Shown one piece after another: positions 8,472-18,260 of a DNA stretch of 45,244 nt. Under the pieces are notes generated by a model. It ran no database searches. It saw only the letters and a program-made list of their open reading frames with translations, and was not told the origin of the DNA. Each line of letters starts with the position of its first letter. Within the stretch, counting starts at the first letter, position 1. Source of the DNA: Massilia cavernae. GTDB lineage: Bacteria; Pseudomonadota; Gammaproteobacteria; Burkholderiales; Burkholderiaceae_D. The DNA is taken from the NCBI RefSeq assembly GCF_003590855.1, contig NZ_QYUP01000107.1, positions 1 through 45,244 on the forward strand, written 5' to 3'. A program made the position numbers and the translations under genes.

Positions 8472-8561
8472 TGGCGGAAGCGGTGAGATTCGAACTCACG
8501 AACAGTTTAACCCGTCGCCAGTTTTCAAGACTGGTGCCTTCAACCACTCGGCCACGCTTCC
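8472..8561 (-). tRNA. tRNA-Ser (anticodon UGA)
   Basis: On the minus strand the acceptor stem GGAAGCG (8555-8561) pairs with CGCTTCC near the 3' end. The anticodon loop CTTGAAA gives anticodon UGA (Ser, UCA codons). There is a long variable arm as in class II tRNAs, the TTCGAAT T-loop is present and CCA is encoded (8472-8474). The gene is 90 nt long. Its 3' end points toward the mobile and defence region at 1-8341, the usual geometry of a tRNA used as an integration site. Confidence 0.95.
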
Positions 8562-8629
8562 TGCAGGCCAGCATTATACAGAAATCATTGCCACATGGGC
8601 AGGAGCTGGTTCGTGCCGCGCGCCCCGCC

Positions 8630-9265
8630 TCAGCGTCCCATCTGAAAACTCGCGTGCTGCACCGCGAATTTGATCAGTTCCGCCTGCCCTTCGATGTTCA
8701 GTTTGCGTTTGATGTTCAGCCGGTGCGTTTCCACCGTGCGCACCGACAGGTCCAGCTCGCGCGCGATCTGCTTGTTCGACTGGCCGTTGGCAATGTGCTG
8801 CAGCACTTCCTGCTCGCGCACCGTCAGCTGGTTGTCCTGCACCATCGGATGCGCCAGTTGCTTCGCCAGCGCGGCGCTGTAGTAGATCCCGCCCGACATC
8901 ACTGTCTCGATCGCCAGCACGATGTCCTTGCCCGGCGCATCCTTCAGCACATAACCGCGCGCGCCCGCCTGCATCGCCTGCGTCACGTATTCCAGCTTGT
9001 CGTGCATCGACAGGATCAGCACCGCAATTTTCGGATACGCCGCGCACAGCCGCGCGGTCGCCTCGATGCCGTTGGTGCCGCGCATGTTGATGTCCATGAG
9101 GACCAGGTCGACGTCGCCGGCGCCGGCCTGGTGCAGCGCCTCGTCGGCGCCGCCGGCCTCCGCCACTACGCTGAAATTCGGCACCGACTCCAACCGTGCG
9201 CGCAGTCCGTCGCGCACCAGCGGATGGTCGTCCACCAGCATGATCCTGATTGCTTCCGTCGTCAT
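8630..9265 (-). CDS. NarL/FixJ-family response regulator
   Basis: This 211-residue two-component response regulator has an N-terminal receiver domain with the acidic pair in LVDDHP, phospho-acceptor Asp58 in LVLMDINM and Lys in GYVLKDA. The C-terminal LuxR/NarL helix-turn-helix contains LTVREQEVLQHIANGQSNKQIA and VRTVETHR. The ATG at 9265 overlaps the histidine kinase stop as ATGA, so I prefer it over an upstream in-frame start at 9274. The gene is co-transcribed with and downstream of the kinase and divergent from cstA, so cstA is its probable target. Confidence 0.92.
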   Translation of the reverse strand: MTTEAIRIMLVDDHPLVRDGLRARLESVPNFSVVAEAGGADEALHQAGAGDVDLVLMDINMRGTNGIEATARLCAAYPKIAVLILSMHDKLEYVTQAMQAGARGYVLKDAPGKDIVLAIETVMSGGIYYSAALAKQLAHPMVQDNQLTVREQEVLQHIANGQSNKQIARELDLSVRTVETHRLNIKRKLNIEGQAELIKFAVQHASFQMGR

Positions 9266-10629
9266 GTCGCCCACCTGTTCGTGTCAATTGTCGCCCGCAC
9301 CGATGTGCCGGTTTCCGAGGAATCGATGTCCAGCCGTCCGCCGATGGCTTCCATCCTTTCCATCATGTTGCGCAGCCCGATGCCGCGCTTGGGATGCAGC
9401 GCCACGCGCTGCGGATCGAAGCCGCCGCCGTCGTCGCGCACGGTCAGGGTGATCGTCGTGCCCTTCCGTTCCAGCGCCATGTCGACCTTGTGCGCATGCG
9501 CATGCCGTTCGATATTGGTCAGCGATTCCTGCGCGATGCGGAACAGTACGGTATTCGCAACGTCAGGCAGGCCGTCCATGCTGCCCTCCGCCGAAAAATC
9601 GACAGGCATGCCGCAATGCTCGCTGAACTCCTGCGCCAGGTGGTCGAGCGCGGCCGCCAGCCCAAGGTCGTCGAGGATGGCCGGCCGCAAATCGTGCGAA
9701 ATCCGCCGCACCTCGCCCAGCACGTCCTTCAGCTGGTCCGCCGTATGCTCCAGGCCGGCGCGCGCCTTCTGCTGCTGTTCCGCATTGCCCGCAAGCCGGA
9801 TGATGCCGGCCTCGATCTGCAGCTTGATCGACACCAGCCACTGGCTGATGCCGTCATGCAGGTCGCGCGACAGCCGCGCCCGCTCCTGCTCCTGCGATTC
9901 CACCACGCGCTGCGCCAGCGCCTTGAGCTTGGCGTCGGCCACCCGCAGTTCGCTGATGTTCAGCACCAGCCCGCCCACCGCCACGGCCAGCGCGCTGACG
10001 ATCGCCATCACCGCGATCCACGTCATCGTACTGCGGATGCTCTGCGACTGTTGCGCATCCACCTTGGCCAGCGCCGCGTCGACGTCGTCCAGGTAGATGC
10101 CGGTGCCCATCATCCAGCCCCACTTTTCCATCGGGATCACGTAACCGAGCTTGAGCCCGTCCTGGTGGGTGGACGGCTTGACCCAGGTGTACACCTGGAA
10201 CCCGCCGCCCGCCTGCGCCCGGTGGATCAGGCGCTGGATGGTCGGCACGCCGGAGGCGTCGCGCAGCTCCCACAGGTCGCGCCCCACCAGTTCCGGCTGG
10301 CGCGGGTGCATCAGGTTCCTGCCCTTCATGTCGTAGACGAAGAAATAACCGTCGTCGCCAAAGCTCAGGCTGGCGAGAATGCGCTTGGCTTCGTCCTGCG
10401 TGGCCATGTCGGTGCGCCCTGAATCATAAAGGTGCGCGATGGAACGCGAGGCCAGGCTCACGTAATGTTTCAGCTCCGCTTCCTTGGTCGCCAGGTAGGC
10501 CTGCTGGATAGTCGCGCGCTGTTCCTGCGCCAGCGACACAGCCTGGTGGCGCACGAACAGCGCGATCGCGCACAGCGCCAGTATCAGCGGGGTGATCGCA
10601 AGGAATATGACCTTCTGCCGTAATTTCAT
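9262..10629 (-). CDS. Cache-domain sensor histidine kinase (NarX/HisKA_3 type)
   Basis: This is a 455-residue membrane sensor kinase. A first transmembrane helix spans about residues 8-27. A periplasmic single Cache domain lies at about 35-195 (GDDGYFFVYDMKGRNLMHP, then VIPMEKWGWMMGTGIYLDD) and a second helix at about 203-223. A HisKA_3 dimerisation domain carries the phospho-acceptor His258 in SRDLHDGISQWL. The HATPase domain has NIERHAHA (N box), VRDDGGGFD (G1) and RGIGLRNMMERM (G2). Small Cache domains of this type often bind short carboxylates such as pyruvate or lactate, which fits the divergent cstA transporter gene; the ligand is inferred. It feeds the NarL-type regulator encoded directly downstream. 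Confidence 0.9.
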   Translation of the reverse strand: MKLRQKVIFLAITPLILALCAIALFVRHQAVSLAQEQRATIQQAYLATKEAELKHYVSLASRSIAHLYDSGRTDMATQDEAKRILASLSFGDDGYFFVYDMKGRNLMHPRQPELVGRDLWELRDASGVPTIQRLIHRAQAGGGFQVYTWVKPSTHQDGLKLGYVIPMEKWGWMMGTGIYLDDVDAALAKVDAQQSQSIRSTMTWIAVMAIVSALAVAVGGLVLNISELRVADAKLKALAQRVVESQEQERARLSRDLHDGISQWLVSIKLQIEAGIIRLAGNAEQQQKARAGLEHTADQLKDVLGEVRRISHDLRPAILDDLGLAAALDHLAQEFSEHCGMPVDFSAEGSMDGLPDVANTVLFRIAQESLTNIERHAHAHKVDMALERKGTTITLTVRDDGGGFDPQRVALHPKRGIGLRNMMERMEAIGGRLDIDSSETGTSVRATIDTNRWAT

Positions 10630-10689
10630 TCCGCGTGCCTATCTTTGTATGTCTATACAGGATTCTACGTGCCTTCCTCCATTCTTGTG

Positions 10690-10705
10690 TACGTAGAAGT
10701 ACGTA
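10690..10705. promoter_or_regulatory. Candidate response-regulator operator TACGTA-GAAG-TACGTA
   Basis: Two TACGTA hexamers sit 10 bp apart, about one helical turn, in the divergent kinase/cstA intergenic region. The spacing suits a dimeric NarL-type regulator. The centre lies roughly 65 bp upstream of the start point predicted from the weak promoter at 10728-10756, a usual activator position. This is pattern-based inference only. Confidence 0.4.
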
Positions 10706-10727
10706 GCCACCTTGCGTAGTTGTGCGC

Positions 10728-10756
10728 TTGTCCATAGTGGTGCGTTCTCCAATACT
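10728..10756 (+). promoter_or_regulatory. Possible weak sigma-70 promoter for cstA
   Basis: TTGTCC (10728-10733) and AATACT (10751-10756) are separated by 17 bp upstream of cstA. Both boxes are imperfect, as expected for an activator-dependent promoter. The leader holds a GCCGG/CCGGC hairpin before the ribosome-binding site. Evidence is weak. Confidence 0.3.
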
Positions 10757-10836
10757 TCCGGGCACGCTGCACCAATTCAAGCCGGCCGCTCGACCGGCGC
10801 CCAAGCGGTGCCCGACAATCCTTGGAGGAGTCACAC

Positions 10837-12891
10837 ATGAAACGTCTTATCAGCCAGCTCGGTTGGGCTGCGCTATCGGTCGTGGGCGCTGGTTCGCTCG
10901 CGTTCATCGCACTCAAGCGCGGTGAATCGATCAACGCAATCTGGATAATTGCCGCCGCGGTCTGCGTCTATCTGATCGCCTATCGCTTCTACAGCCTGTT
11001 CATCGCGAAGGAAGTACTCGCTCTGGACGGCAAGCGCCAGACCCCGGCCTACCGCAACAACGACGGCCTGGACTACGTACCGACCAACAAGAACGTGCTG
11101 TTCGGCCACCACTTCGCGGCCATCGCCGGCGCCGGCCCGCTGGTCGGCCCGGTGCTCGCCGCCCAGATGGGCTACCTGCCAGGCATGCTGTGGATCCTCG
11201 CAGGCGTCGTGTTCGCCGGCGCGGTGCAGGATTTCATCATCCTGTTCATCTCGATGCGCCGCGACGGCCGCTCGCTCGGCGACCTGATCAAGTCTGAACT
11301 TGGCCAGATTCCCGGCCTGATCGCCCTGCTTGGCACCTTCATGATTATGGTCATCATCCTGGCGGTGCTCGCGCTGATCGTGGTGAAGGCGCTGACCCAT
11401 TCGCCATGGGGCAGCTTCACCGTCATCGCCACCATTCCTATCGCACTGTTCATGGGCCTGTATTCGCGCTACTGGCGCGTCGGCCGCGTGGGCGAAGTGT
11501 CGCTGATCGGCTTCGTACTGCTGATGCTCGCCATCTTCGGCGGCCAGTGGGTGCAGGAAACCCCAGCCCTGGCGCCGCTGTTCGACTTCACCGGCACCCA
11601 GTTGACCTGGATGCTGATCGGCTACGGCTTCGTCGCCTCCGTCATTCCCGTGTGGCTGCTGCTGGCGCCGCGCGACTACCTGTCCACCTTCCTGAAGATC
11701 GGCACCATCGTCGGCCTGGCCATCGGTATCCTGCTCGTCGCGCCGCAAATGAAGATGCCTTCGATTACCCAGTTTATCGATGGTAGTGGCCCAGTGTGGT
11801 CGGGCAACATGTTCCCGTTCCTGTTCATCACCATCGCCTGCGGCGCCGTGTCCGGCTTCCACGCGCTGATTTCTTCCGGCACCACGCCGAAGATGATTGA
11901 AAATGAGCAGCACGCCCGCTTCATCGGCTATGGCGCGATGCTGATGGAATCCTTCGTGGCGATCATGGCCCTGGTGGCGGCATCGACCATCGAACCAGGC
12001 ATCTATTTCGCCATGAACAGCCCGGCGGCGATCATCGGCACCACCGCCGAATCGGCAGCGGCGGCTATTTCGCAGTGGGGCTTCTACGTCACTCCGGAAA
12101 TGCTGACCCAGACCGCCAAGGATGTCGGCGAGTCGAGCATCATCTCGCGCGCCGGTGGCGCGCCTACCCTCGCGGTCGGCATGGCGAACATCCTGTCGGA
12201 AGTTATCGGCGGCAAGGCGATGATGGCCTTCTGGTACCACTTCGCGATCCTGTTCGAAGCGCTGTTCATCCTGACCGCCGTCGATGCGGGCACCCGCGCC
12301 GGCCGCTTCATGCTGCAAGACCTGATGGGCGCCTTCGTACCTTCGTTCAAGCGCACCGATTCGCTGGTGGCCAACCTGACCGCTACCGGCCTGTGCGTTG
12401 CGGCCTGGGGTTACTTCCTGTACCAGGGCGTGGTCGATCCGCTGGGCGGCATCAACACCTTGTGGCCGCTGTTCGGCATCGCCAACCAGATGCTGGCCGG
12501 CATCGCGCTGATCCTCGCCACTTGCGTGCTGTTCAAGATGAAGCGCGCGAAGTTCGCCTGGGTGACGCTGGTGCCGACGGTTTGGCTGCTGATCTGCACC
12601 CTGGTAGCCGGCTGGCAGAAGATCTTCAGCGAAAACGTGAAGGTTGGCTTCATGGCGCACGCTGAAAAATTCCAGACGGCAATCGACCAGGGCATCGTGC
12701 TGGCACCGGCCAAGAGCATGGAACAGATGGAACGCATCGTGTTCAACGACTATATCGATGCCGGCCTGTCGATGTTCTTCATGGTGGTTGTGCTGTCGGT
12801 GCTGGTGTTCGGCGTGCGCACCGCGATGGTGGCCTGGAGGCAAACGCATCCAAGCGCCAACGAAACCCCGTTCGCGCCGACGGTGGCGTAA
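10837..12891 (+). CDS. cstA: CstA-family pyruvate/peptide transporter
   Basis: This 684-residue inner-membrane carrier of the CstA (carbon starvation) family has well over ten hydrophobic segments. Typical stretches are HHFAAIAGAGPLVGPVLAAQMGY..GMLWILAG near residues 90-130 and FHALISSGTTPKMI near 345. E. coli members take up pyruvate or peptides. The start is set at the ATG at 10837, seven bases after a strong GGAGGAG; an upstream in-frame ATG at 10822 lacks a site. It is followed after 9 bp by its usual small partner and then a terminator, so the two form an operon. Regulation by the divergent Cache kinase and NarL-type regulator is likely. Confidence 0.92.
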   Translation: MKRLISQLGWAALSVVGAGSLAFIALKRGESINAIWIIAAAVCVYLIAYRFYSLFIAKEVLALDGKRQTPAYRNNDGLDYVPTNKNVLFGHHFAAIAGAGPLVGPVLAAQMGYLPGMLWILAGVVFAGAVQDFIILFISMRRDGRSLGDLIKSELGQIPGLIALLGTFMIMVIILAVLALIVVKALTHSPWGSFTVIATIPIALFMGLYSRYWRVGRVGEVSLIGFVLLMLAIFGGQWVQETPALAPLFDFTGTQLTWMLIGYGFVASVIPVWLLLAPRDYLSTFLKIGTIVGLAIGILLVAPQMKMPSITQFIDGSGPVWSGNMFPFLFITIACGAVSGFHALISSGTTPKMIENEQHARFIGYGAMLMESFVAIMALVAASTIEPGIYFAMNSPAAIIGTTAESAAAAISQWGFYVTPEMLTQTAKDVGESSIISRAGGAPTLAVGMANILSEVIGGKAMMAFWYHFAILFEALFILTAVDAGTRAGRFMLQDLMGAFVPSFKRTDSLVANLTATGLCVAAWGYFLYQGVVDPLGGINTLWPLFGIANQMLAGIALILATCVLFKMKRAKFAWVTLVPTVWLLICTLVAGWQKIFSENVKVGFMAHAEKFQTAIDQGIVLAPAKSMEQMERIVFNDYIDAGLSMFFMVVVLSVLVFGVRTAMVAWRQTHPSANETPFAPTVA

Positions 12892-12900
12892 GGACAGGCC

Positions 12901-13098
12901 GTGTTCGACAAGCTGGCACAGGCAGGCCGATACCTCGGGCAGAGCATGCGCCTGATGGTCGGCTTGCCCGAATACGACACCTACGTGACCCACATGGAAA
13001 CGACCCACCCGGGCCAGCCCATGATGAGCTACGAGGAGTTTTTCCGCGAGCGGCAGGAGGCGCGCTACGGAAGCGCCCGAAGCGGCGGCTGCTGTTAG
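12901..13098 (+). CDS. YbdD/YjiX family small protein (DUF466)
   Basis: This 65-residue protein starts at GTG 12901, six bases after AAGGA. It matches the short YbdD/YjiX family that accompanies cstA-type genes in many proteobacteria: [22 protein letters not shown], then [22 protein letters not shown], ending in a CC pair. There is no membrane segment. Its precise role is unknown; partnership with the transporter is inferred from conserved linkage. Confidence 0.9.
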   Translation: MFDKLAQAGRYLGQSMRLMVGLPEYDTYVTHMETTHPGQPMMSYEEFFRERQEARYGSARSGGCC

Positions 13099-13116
13099 CG
13101 GGCGTGGCACGAGAAC

Positions 13117-13144
13117 AAGGACATCTTCGGATGTCCTTTTTTTT
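13117..13144 (+). terminator. Rho-independent terminator of the cstA operon
   Basis: AAGGACATC and GATGTCCTT close a perfect 9-bp stem on a TTCG tetraloop, followed by a run of eight T (the last two of the stem plus six more). It lies 18 bp after the small-gene stop and ends the cstA transcript. Confidence 0.93.
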
Positions 13145-13297
13145 CGCCCTTGTACGGCCCGCTCCCGCCTCGTTTGCGCCCGCTCAACGCTTGTATGAAT
13201 CTTTACCGTTATCTTTTTCCTGATGGAATTGCAAGATTTATCGTAGCGAAAGTATTAACCGATCCGCGCTTTCCGACGTGCCGACGCAAGGTCATCC

Positions 13298-16138
13298 ATG
13301 CTGAACTTCGAGCGATCGAGCCTGAACCACAAGCTGACCATCATTTCGCTGATGTCGACGGGCACCGCCTTGCTGTTCGTGTTCATCGCATTCGCCGTCA
13401 CCTCGGTGCTGAATCACCGCAAGGACGAGGGCATGCAACTGTCCTCGTTTGCGGGCGTCATCGGCGCCAACAGTGTCGACGCCCTCCTGTTCAAGAACCG
13501 CAAGCAGGCCCAGGCGACCCTGTCGGCCCTGAAGGCCAAAGTGGAAATTTCCGACGCCATCCTGTACGACCGCCACGGCAAGCCGTTCGCGCGCTACCTA
13601 CCGGCCGACCAGCTGGAACAGGAAGACGAACTAGTTGAGGAGATCGACAACGACGAGCACGCGCTGGCGGCCGCCAACGCGCAAGGCAGCACCTTCTGGT
13701 CCACCCGCATGCGCCTGTACCGTTCGATTCCCGCCGCCAACCAGCAGGTGGGCATCGTGATGATCGAGGCCGACCTCACCAACATGTGGGCCGACGTGCT
13801 GAAGAGCCTGTCCGTGATCGCGGTGGCGATGGGATGCTCGCTGGCGGTGGCGCTGCTGCTGGCCAACCGCTTCAAGGGCAGCATCGCCGATCCCGTCGCC
13901 AAGCTGATCAATGCGGCGCAGAAAGTGTCCGCCAGCCAGAATTACAGCCTGCGCATCCAGCACGAACGCACCGACGAACTGGGCACCCTGATCGACAGCA
14001 TCAACAACATGCTGGCCCAGATCGAGGGCCGCGGCACGGCGCTGACCAACCACCGCGACGAGCTGGAGCGCCAGGTCAGCGTGCGCACCGAGCAGCTGGA
14101 GAAGGCCAAGAACGCCGCCGAGGCCGCCAGCCGCGCCAAGAGCGCCTTCCTGGCTACCATGAGCCATGAAATCCGCACCCCGATGAATGGTGTGCTGGGC
14201 ATGACGGAGATGCTGCTCGGCACCGCGCTGAATGAAACCCAGCGCAACTTCACCAAGCTGGTCAAGCGTTCCGGCGAGCACCTGCTGGTGATCATCAACG
14301 ACATCCTCGACTTTTCCAAGATCGAGGCCGGCAAGCTGAGCGTCGAGTACATCAACTTCAACCTGTGGGACATGCTGGACGACATCAACACCGTCTACAC
14401 GCCGCAGGCCCAGGCCAAGGGCATCGCGCTCGACTTCGCCATCGCCAACGACATCCCGATCGCCATCTGCGGCGATCCCAACCGGCTGCGCCAGATCATG
14501 GCCAACCTGCTCGGCAACGCCCTCAAGTTCACCGACCGCGGCAACATCCTGGCCAGGGTACAGATCGTGGCGGAGGAGCCGCAGTCGGTCACACTGCGCT
14601 TCGAGGTGCACGACACCGGCATCGGCGTCTCGCGCGAGGCGCGCACCCGCATTTTCGAAGCCTTCTCGCAGGCCGACAGCTCCACCACCCGCCAGTACGG
14701 CGGCACCGGGCTCGGCCTGGCGATATCCAAGCAGCTGGTCGAGTTAATGGGCGGCAGAATTGGTGTCGACAATGCCCTGGCACAAGGCTCGATTTTCTGG
14801 TTCACCGTACCGTTCGACAAGCGCCGGGTGGACCCGGACGAACCCGGCATCGCGCTGTACACCATCGAAGGATTACGCGTGTTGATCGTCGACGAACAAG
14901 CGGCCAGCTGCGCAGAACTCGAGCAGCAGCTCACATCCTGGCAGGTGCGGACAAGCATCGCGCGCTCCGCGCAGGAAGCCGTCGACCACCTCACCGAGGC
15001 CGCCCGCAACGGCACCCCGTACGAGGTGGCGGTGCTCGACATGAACCTGCAGCGCACCAGCGGCCTGGCGCTGGCGGCCAGCATCAAGGCCGACCCGGCC
15101 ACGCGCTTGACCCGCATCCTGCTGATTTCCACCGACCACCAGGCTGCCGACCCGGTCCAGCGGCGCGAAGCCGGCGTGGCCTACCAGATGATCCGCCCGG
15201 TGCGCGCGGGCGACCTGTTCGAATGCCTGTCGACGCGCCAGCGCGCACCGCTGACCTCCGCCGGCGGCATCGTCGCACCGCCGCCGCCGTCGATGCCGCA
15301 GCCGGGCCAGCGCGCGCACCTGCGCAAGGTGCTGCTGGCGGAAGACAATCCGGTCAACGTCGAAGTGGCCACCGCCATGCTCGACAGCCTGGGCCTGGAC
15401 GTGCACTGGGTATCCAACGGCGAGGAAGCCGCTCAGGCCGCGCGCAGCGGCGAATACGACATCGTGCTGATGGACTGCCAGATGCCGATGATGGACGGCT
15501 TCGCGGCCACCGCCGAGATCCGCCGCCACGAGCACCAGAACGGCCGCACGCGCAAGCTGCCGGTCATCGCCATCACCGCCAACGCGCTGCAGGGCGACCG
15601 CGAATCCTGCCTCGCCGCCGGCATGGACGACTATCTCAGCAAACCGTTCACGCAGCAGCAGCTGGGCGCGGTGATCGGACGCTGGGTGGTGCTGCCGATT
15701 CCCGCCACCGTGCATCACGAGGACCAGCCTTTCCAGCCGCTGGAAGCCGGCGCGCCGGCCGCAGGTCCGGTTCCGGTTGAACGCGACGTCATCAACCGCC
15801 ACGCGCTGGAAAACATCCGCGCGCTGAGCGAAGACCGCGGCGACGCCCTGGTCCAGAAGGTCGTCACCGCCTTTGTCGACGACACCCCGCGCCACCTGCA
15901 GGCGCTGGGCCGCGCAATCGCCGCGCATGACGCCAGCAAGCTGCGCAAGACCGCACACAGCCTGAAGTCGAGTAGCGCCAACGTCGGCGCCGAAACGCTC
16001 GCCCAGATGTGCAAGGAGATGGAAACCCTGGGACGCACCGACACCACCAAAGGCGCGACGTGCATCCTCACCGGCATGGAGCTCGAGTTCCAGGCCGTCC
16101 GGCATTCGCTCAGTGCCATCCTTGAGAAGGAAACTTGA
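13298..16138 (+). CDS. CHASE8-type hybrid sensor histidine kinase with two REC domains and HPt
   Basis: This 946-residue BarA/TorS-like phosphorelay kinase has a TM helix at about 13-37 and a CHASE8-like periplasmic domain ([19 protein letters not shown] near 53). A second TM spans about 169-190, with HAMP to about 241. HisKA carries His290 in [13 protein letters not shown]; HATPase has DTGIGV and [16 protein letters not shown]1 covers about 526-645 and REC2 about 676-795, with Asp726 in [13 protein letters not shown] and Lys in LSKPF. HPt follows, with His887 in [18 protein letters not shown]1 keeps an Asp (581, AVLDMNL) but has Arg in place of the invariant Lys (MIRPVR) and a changed acidic pocket (VDEQ), so it may not relay phosphate. 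The next gene starts one base after its stop. Confidence 0.93.
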   Translation: MLNFERSSLNHKLTIISLMSTGTALLFVFIAFAVTSVLNHRKDEGMQLSSFAGVIGANSVDALLFKNRKQAQATLSALKAKVEISDAILYDRHGKPFARYLPADQLEQEDELVEEIDNDEHALAAANAQGSTFWSTRMRLYRSIPAANQQVGIVMIEADLTNMWADVLKSLSVIAVAMGCSLAVALLLANRFKGSIADPVAKLINAAQKVSASQNYSLRIQHERTDELGTLIDSINNMLAQIEGRGTALTNHRDELERQVSVRTEQLEKAKNAAEAASRAKSAFLATMSHEIRTPMNGVLGMTEMLLGTALNETQRNFTKLVKRSGEHLLVIINDILDFSKIEAGKLSVEYINFNLWDMLDDINTVYTPQAQAKGIALDFAIANDIPIAICGDPNRLRQIMANLLGNALKFTDRGNILARVQIVAEEPQSVTLRFEVHDTGIGVSREARTRIFEAFSQADSSTTRQYGGTGLGLAISKQLVELMGGRIGVDNALAQGSIFWFTVPFDKRRVDPDEPGIALYTIEGLRVLIVDEQAASCAELEQQLTSWQVRTSIARSAQEAVDHLTEAARNGTPYEVAVLDMNLQRTSGLALAASIKADPATRLTRILLISTDHQAADPVQRREAGVAYQMIRPVRAGDLFECLSTRQRAPLTSAGGIVAPPPPSMPQPGQRAHLRKVLLAEDNPVNVEVATAMLDSLGLDVHWVSNGEEAAQAARSGEYDIVLMDCQMPMMDGFAATAEIRRHEHQNGRTRKLPVIAITANALQGDRESCLAAGMDDYLSKPFTQQQLGAVIGRWVVLPIPATVHHEDQPFQPLEAGAPAAGPVPVERDVINRHALENIRALSEDRGDALVQKVVTAFVDDTPRHLQALGRAIAAHDASKLRKTAHSLKSSSANVGAETLAQMCKEMETLGRTDTTKGATCILTGMELEFQAVRHSLSAILEKET

Positions 16139-16139
16139 C

Positions 16140-18248
16140 ATGCCAGTATCCAAACCTGCCAAGCGCGGCGTCGTCCTGGTTGCGGACGACGATCCGGTCA
16201 TGCGCCTCTTAATGCTGGAGATGCTCGGCCAGGTCGGGCTCGACGCCGTCGAGGCCGAGGACGGGCTGCAAGCGGTCAGCTACTTCCAGGGCATGTCGCC
16301 CGACCTGATCCTGATGGACGTCGACATGCCCAACATGGACGGCTTTGCGGCCTGCCGCGAGATCCGCCGCATCGAGACCGGCTCCGCGGTACCGATCATC
16401 ATGGTCACCGGCGGCGACGATATCGAAGCCGTCACCAACGCCTACGAATCGGGCGCCACCGACTTCGTCTCCAAGCCGATCAACTGGCCCATCCTCGGCC
16501 ACCGCGTGCTGTACGTGCTGCGCGCCAGCGACGCCATCGTCCGCCTGCGCATCGCCGACGCCCACAACCGCGCGGTGCTGGCCGCGATCCCCGACACCTT
16601 CTTCAGCCTGGACAAGGACGGCTTCTATCTCGACTACGAGCAGGGGCACGACGCCGCAGCCGCCTTCCCCACCGAGAACTGCGTCGGCAAACACGTCTCC
16701 GAAGTATTCCCGCGCGAGATCGCCGACCGCCTGATGGAACAGATGCGCGCCGTGCTCGCGACCCAGCATATCCGCTCGGTCGACTATGAACTGATCCGCT
16801 TCGGCAATGTGCAGCACTTCGAAGCGCGGCTGGTCGCCACCGGCCCGGAAGAAGTGCTCGGCCTGGTGCGCGACATCAGCGAACGCAAACGCACCGAGGA
16901 GCAGATACGCCGCCTGGCCTACTGCGACAGCCTAACCGGCATACCAAACCGGCAGGCTTTCCTCGAAACGCTGGAGCGCGAGCTACACCGGTCCAAGGTC
17001 GGCAACAAGAAATTTGCCGTGCTGTTCATGGACCTCGACGCCTTCAAGCGCATCAACGATACGCTCGGGCACAATGTCGGCGACCACCTGCTGAAAATCG
17101 TCTCCGAACGCCTGCGCGAAACCATCCGCCCCAGCGACCTGGTCTCGCGCGGCGACCAGGCCACCAACCTGGCGCGCCTGGGCGGCGATGAATTCACCAT
17201 CCTGATCCCCGACCTGGAGCGGGTCGAGAACGCGCTGAACGTGGCGCACCGGGTCAAGGAAGCGATGCGCCGGCCCTTCCTGATCGAAGGCCACGAGATC
17301 TTCGTCACCGCCAGCATCGGCATCTCGCTGTTCCCCGAAGACGGCGACGACTGCGACTCGCTGCTCAAGTACGCCGACACCGCCATGTACCACGCCAAGA
17401 ACTGCGGCAAGAACAACGCAAAGCTGTACAGCTCTTCGCTGACCATGCAGATCATGAGCCACGTGAAGCTCGAAGTCGGCCTGCGCAAGGCGCTCAAGAA
17501 CGAGGAACTGTACCTGCTGTACCAGCCGCAGATCGACGTGCGCTCGGCCGAAATCGTCGGCGTCGAAGCGCTGGTGCGCTGGCGCCACCCCGAGCGCGGC
17601 ATCATCTCTCCCAACGAGTTCATCCCGCTCGCCGAAGAGACTGGCCTGATCGTCCCGATCGGCGAATGGGTGCTGCGCACCGCCTGCAGCCAGGCCAAGG
17701 CATGGCAGCGGCAGACAAAGCGGCTGGTGCGGATGGCGGTCAACCTGTCGGCCAAGCAGTTCAAGGACGAGAACCTGACGCAGATCGTCATCTCGGCGCT
17801 GCACGACACCGGCCTCGATCCGAAACTGCTGGAACTGGAGCTGACCGAAGGCACGCTGATGGACGATGCGCGCGCCACCATGGCGACGCTGGAACAGCTG
17901 CGCGCGATCGGCGTGTACTTGTCGATCGACGATTTCGGGACCGGGTATTCGTCGATGAACTACCTGAAGCGCTTCGACGTGCGGGCGCTAAAGATCGACA
18001 AGAGCTTCATCTGCGGGCTGCCGCAGGACTCCGAAAACGCCGCGATCACGCGCGCGATCATCGCGATGGCGCACGGGCTGAAGATGGCGGTGGTGGCCGA
18101 AGGCGTCGAGACCGACGAGCAGCTGGTGCTGCTCGAAGAATTCGGCTGCGACATGGTGCAAGGCTTCTACCTCGGCCACCCGTCGCCGCACGACTCGATC
18201 ACGCTGATGCTGCAAAAAGTCTGCACGATTGCCGCGCCGGCGAAGTAG
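16140..18248 (+). CDS. REC-PAS-GGDEF-EAL cyclic-di-GMP protein
   Basis: This 702-residue cytoplasmic protein is made of a receiver domain (residues 9-125, Asp60 in [13 protein letters not shown], Lys in VSKPI) and a PAS-like domain (about 140-250). A diguanylate cyclase domain follows (about 255-430, GGDEF 348-352 intact), then an EAL phosphodiesterase domain (about 440-695, EAL 476-478, [19 protein letters not shown]). Both catalytic signatures look intact, so it could make or degrade cyclic-di-GMP. I start it at ATG 16140, after GAGAAGGA, rather than the upstream in-frame start at 16113. It follows the hybrid kinase by one base, so its receiver is probably phosphorylated by that kinase's HPt (inferred). 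Confidence 0.93.
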   Translation: MPVSKPAKRGVVLVADDDPVMRLLMLEMLGQVGLDAVEAEDGLQAVSYFQGMSPDLILMDVDMPNMDGFAACREIRRIETGSAVPIIMVTGGDDIEAVTNAYESGATDFVSKPINWPILGHRVLYVLRASDAIVRLRIADAHNRAVLAAIPDTFFSLDKDGFYLDYEQGHDAAAAFPTENCVGKHVSEVFPREIADRLMEQMRAVLATQHIRSVDYELIRFGNVQHFEARLVATGPEEVLGLVRDISERKRTEEQIRRLAYCDSLTGIPNRQAFLETLERELHRSKVGNKKFAVLFMDLDAFKRINDTLGHNVGDHLLKIVSERLRETIRPSDLVSRGDQATNLARLGGDEFTILIPDLERVENALNVAHRVKEAMRRPFLIEGHEIFVTASIGISLFPEDGDDCDSLLKYADTAMYHAKNCGKNNAKLYSSSLTMQIMSHVKLEVGLRKALKNEELYLLYQPQIDVRSAEIVGVEALVRWRHPERGIISPNEFIPLAEETGLIVPIGEWVLRTACSQAKAWQRQTKRLVRMAVNLSAKQFKDENLTQIVISALHDTGLDPKLLELELTEGTLMDDARATMATLEQLRAIGVYLSIDDFGTGYSSMNYLKRFDVRALKIDKSFICGLPQDSENAAITRAIIAMAHGLKMAVVAEGVETDEQLVLLEEFGCDMVQGFYLGHPSPHDSITLMLQKVCTIAAPAK

Positions 18249-18260
18249 CGTGCACTAAAA

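Noticed and set aside
8222-10096. A 624-codon plus-strand open frame over tRNA-Ser, the regulator and the kinase
   Set aside because: It is antisense to two clearly identified genes and runs through a tRNA; it is a by-product of base composition.
10873-13110. A 745-codon minus-strand open frame opposite cstA
   Set aside because: Its translation is low-complexity (His, Gln, Arg, Asp rich) and mirrors the codon bias of cstA, which has clear family features. The same applies to long antisense frames opposite dnaX (24856-26775), the M16 gene (35181-37982), pilY1 and the kinases.
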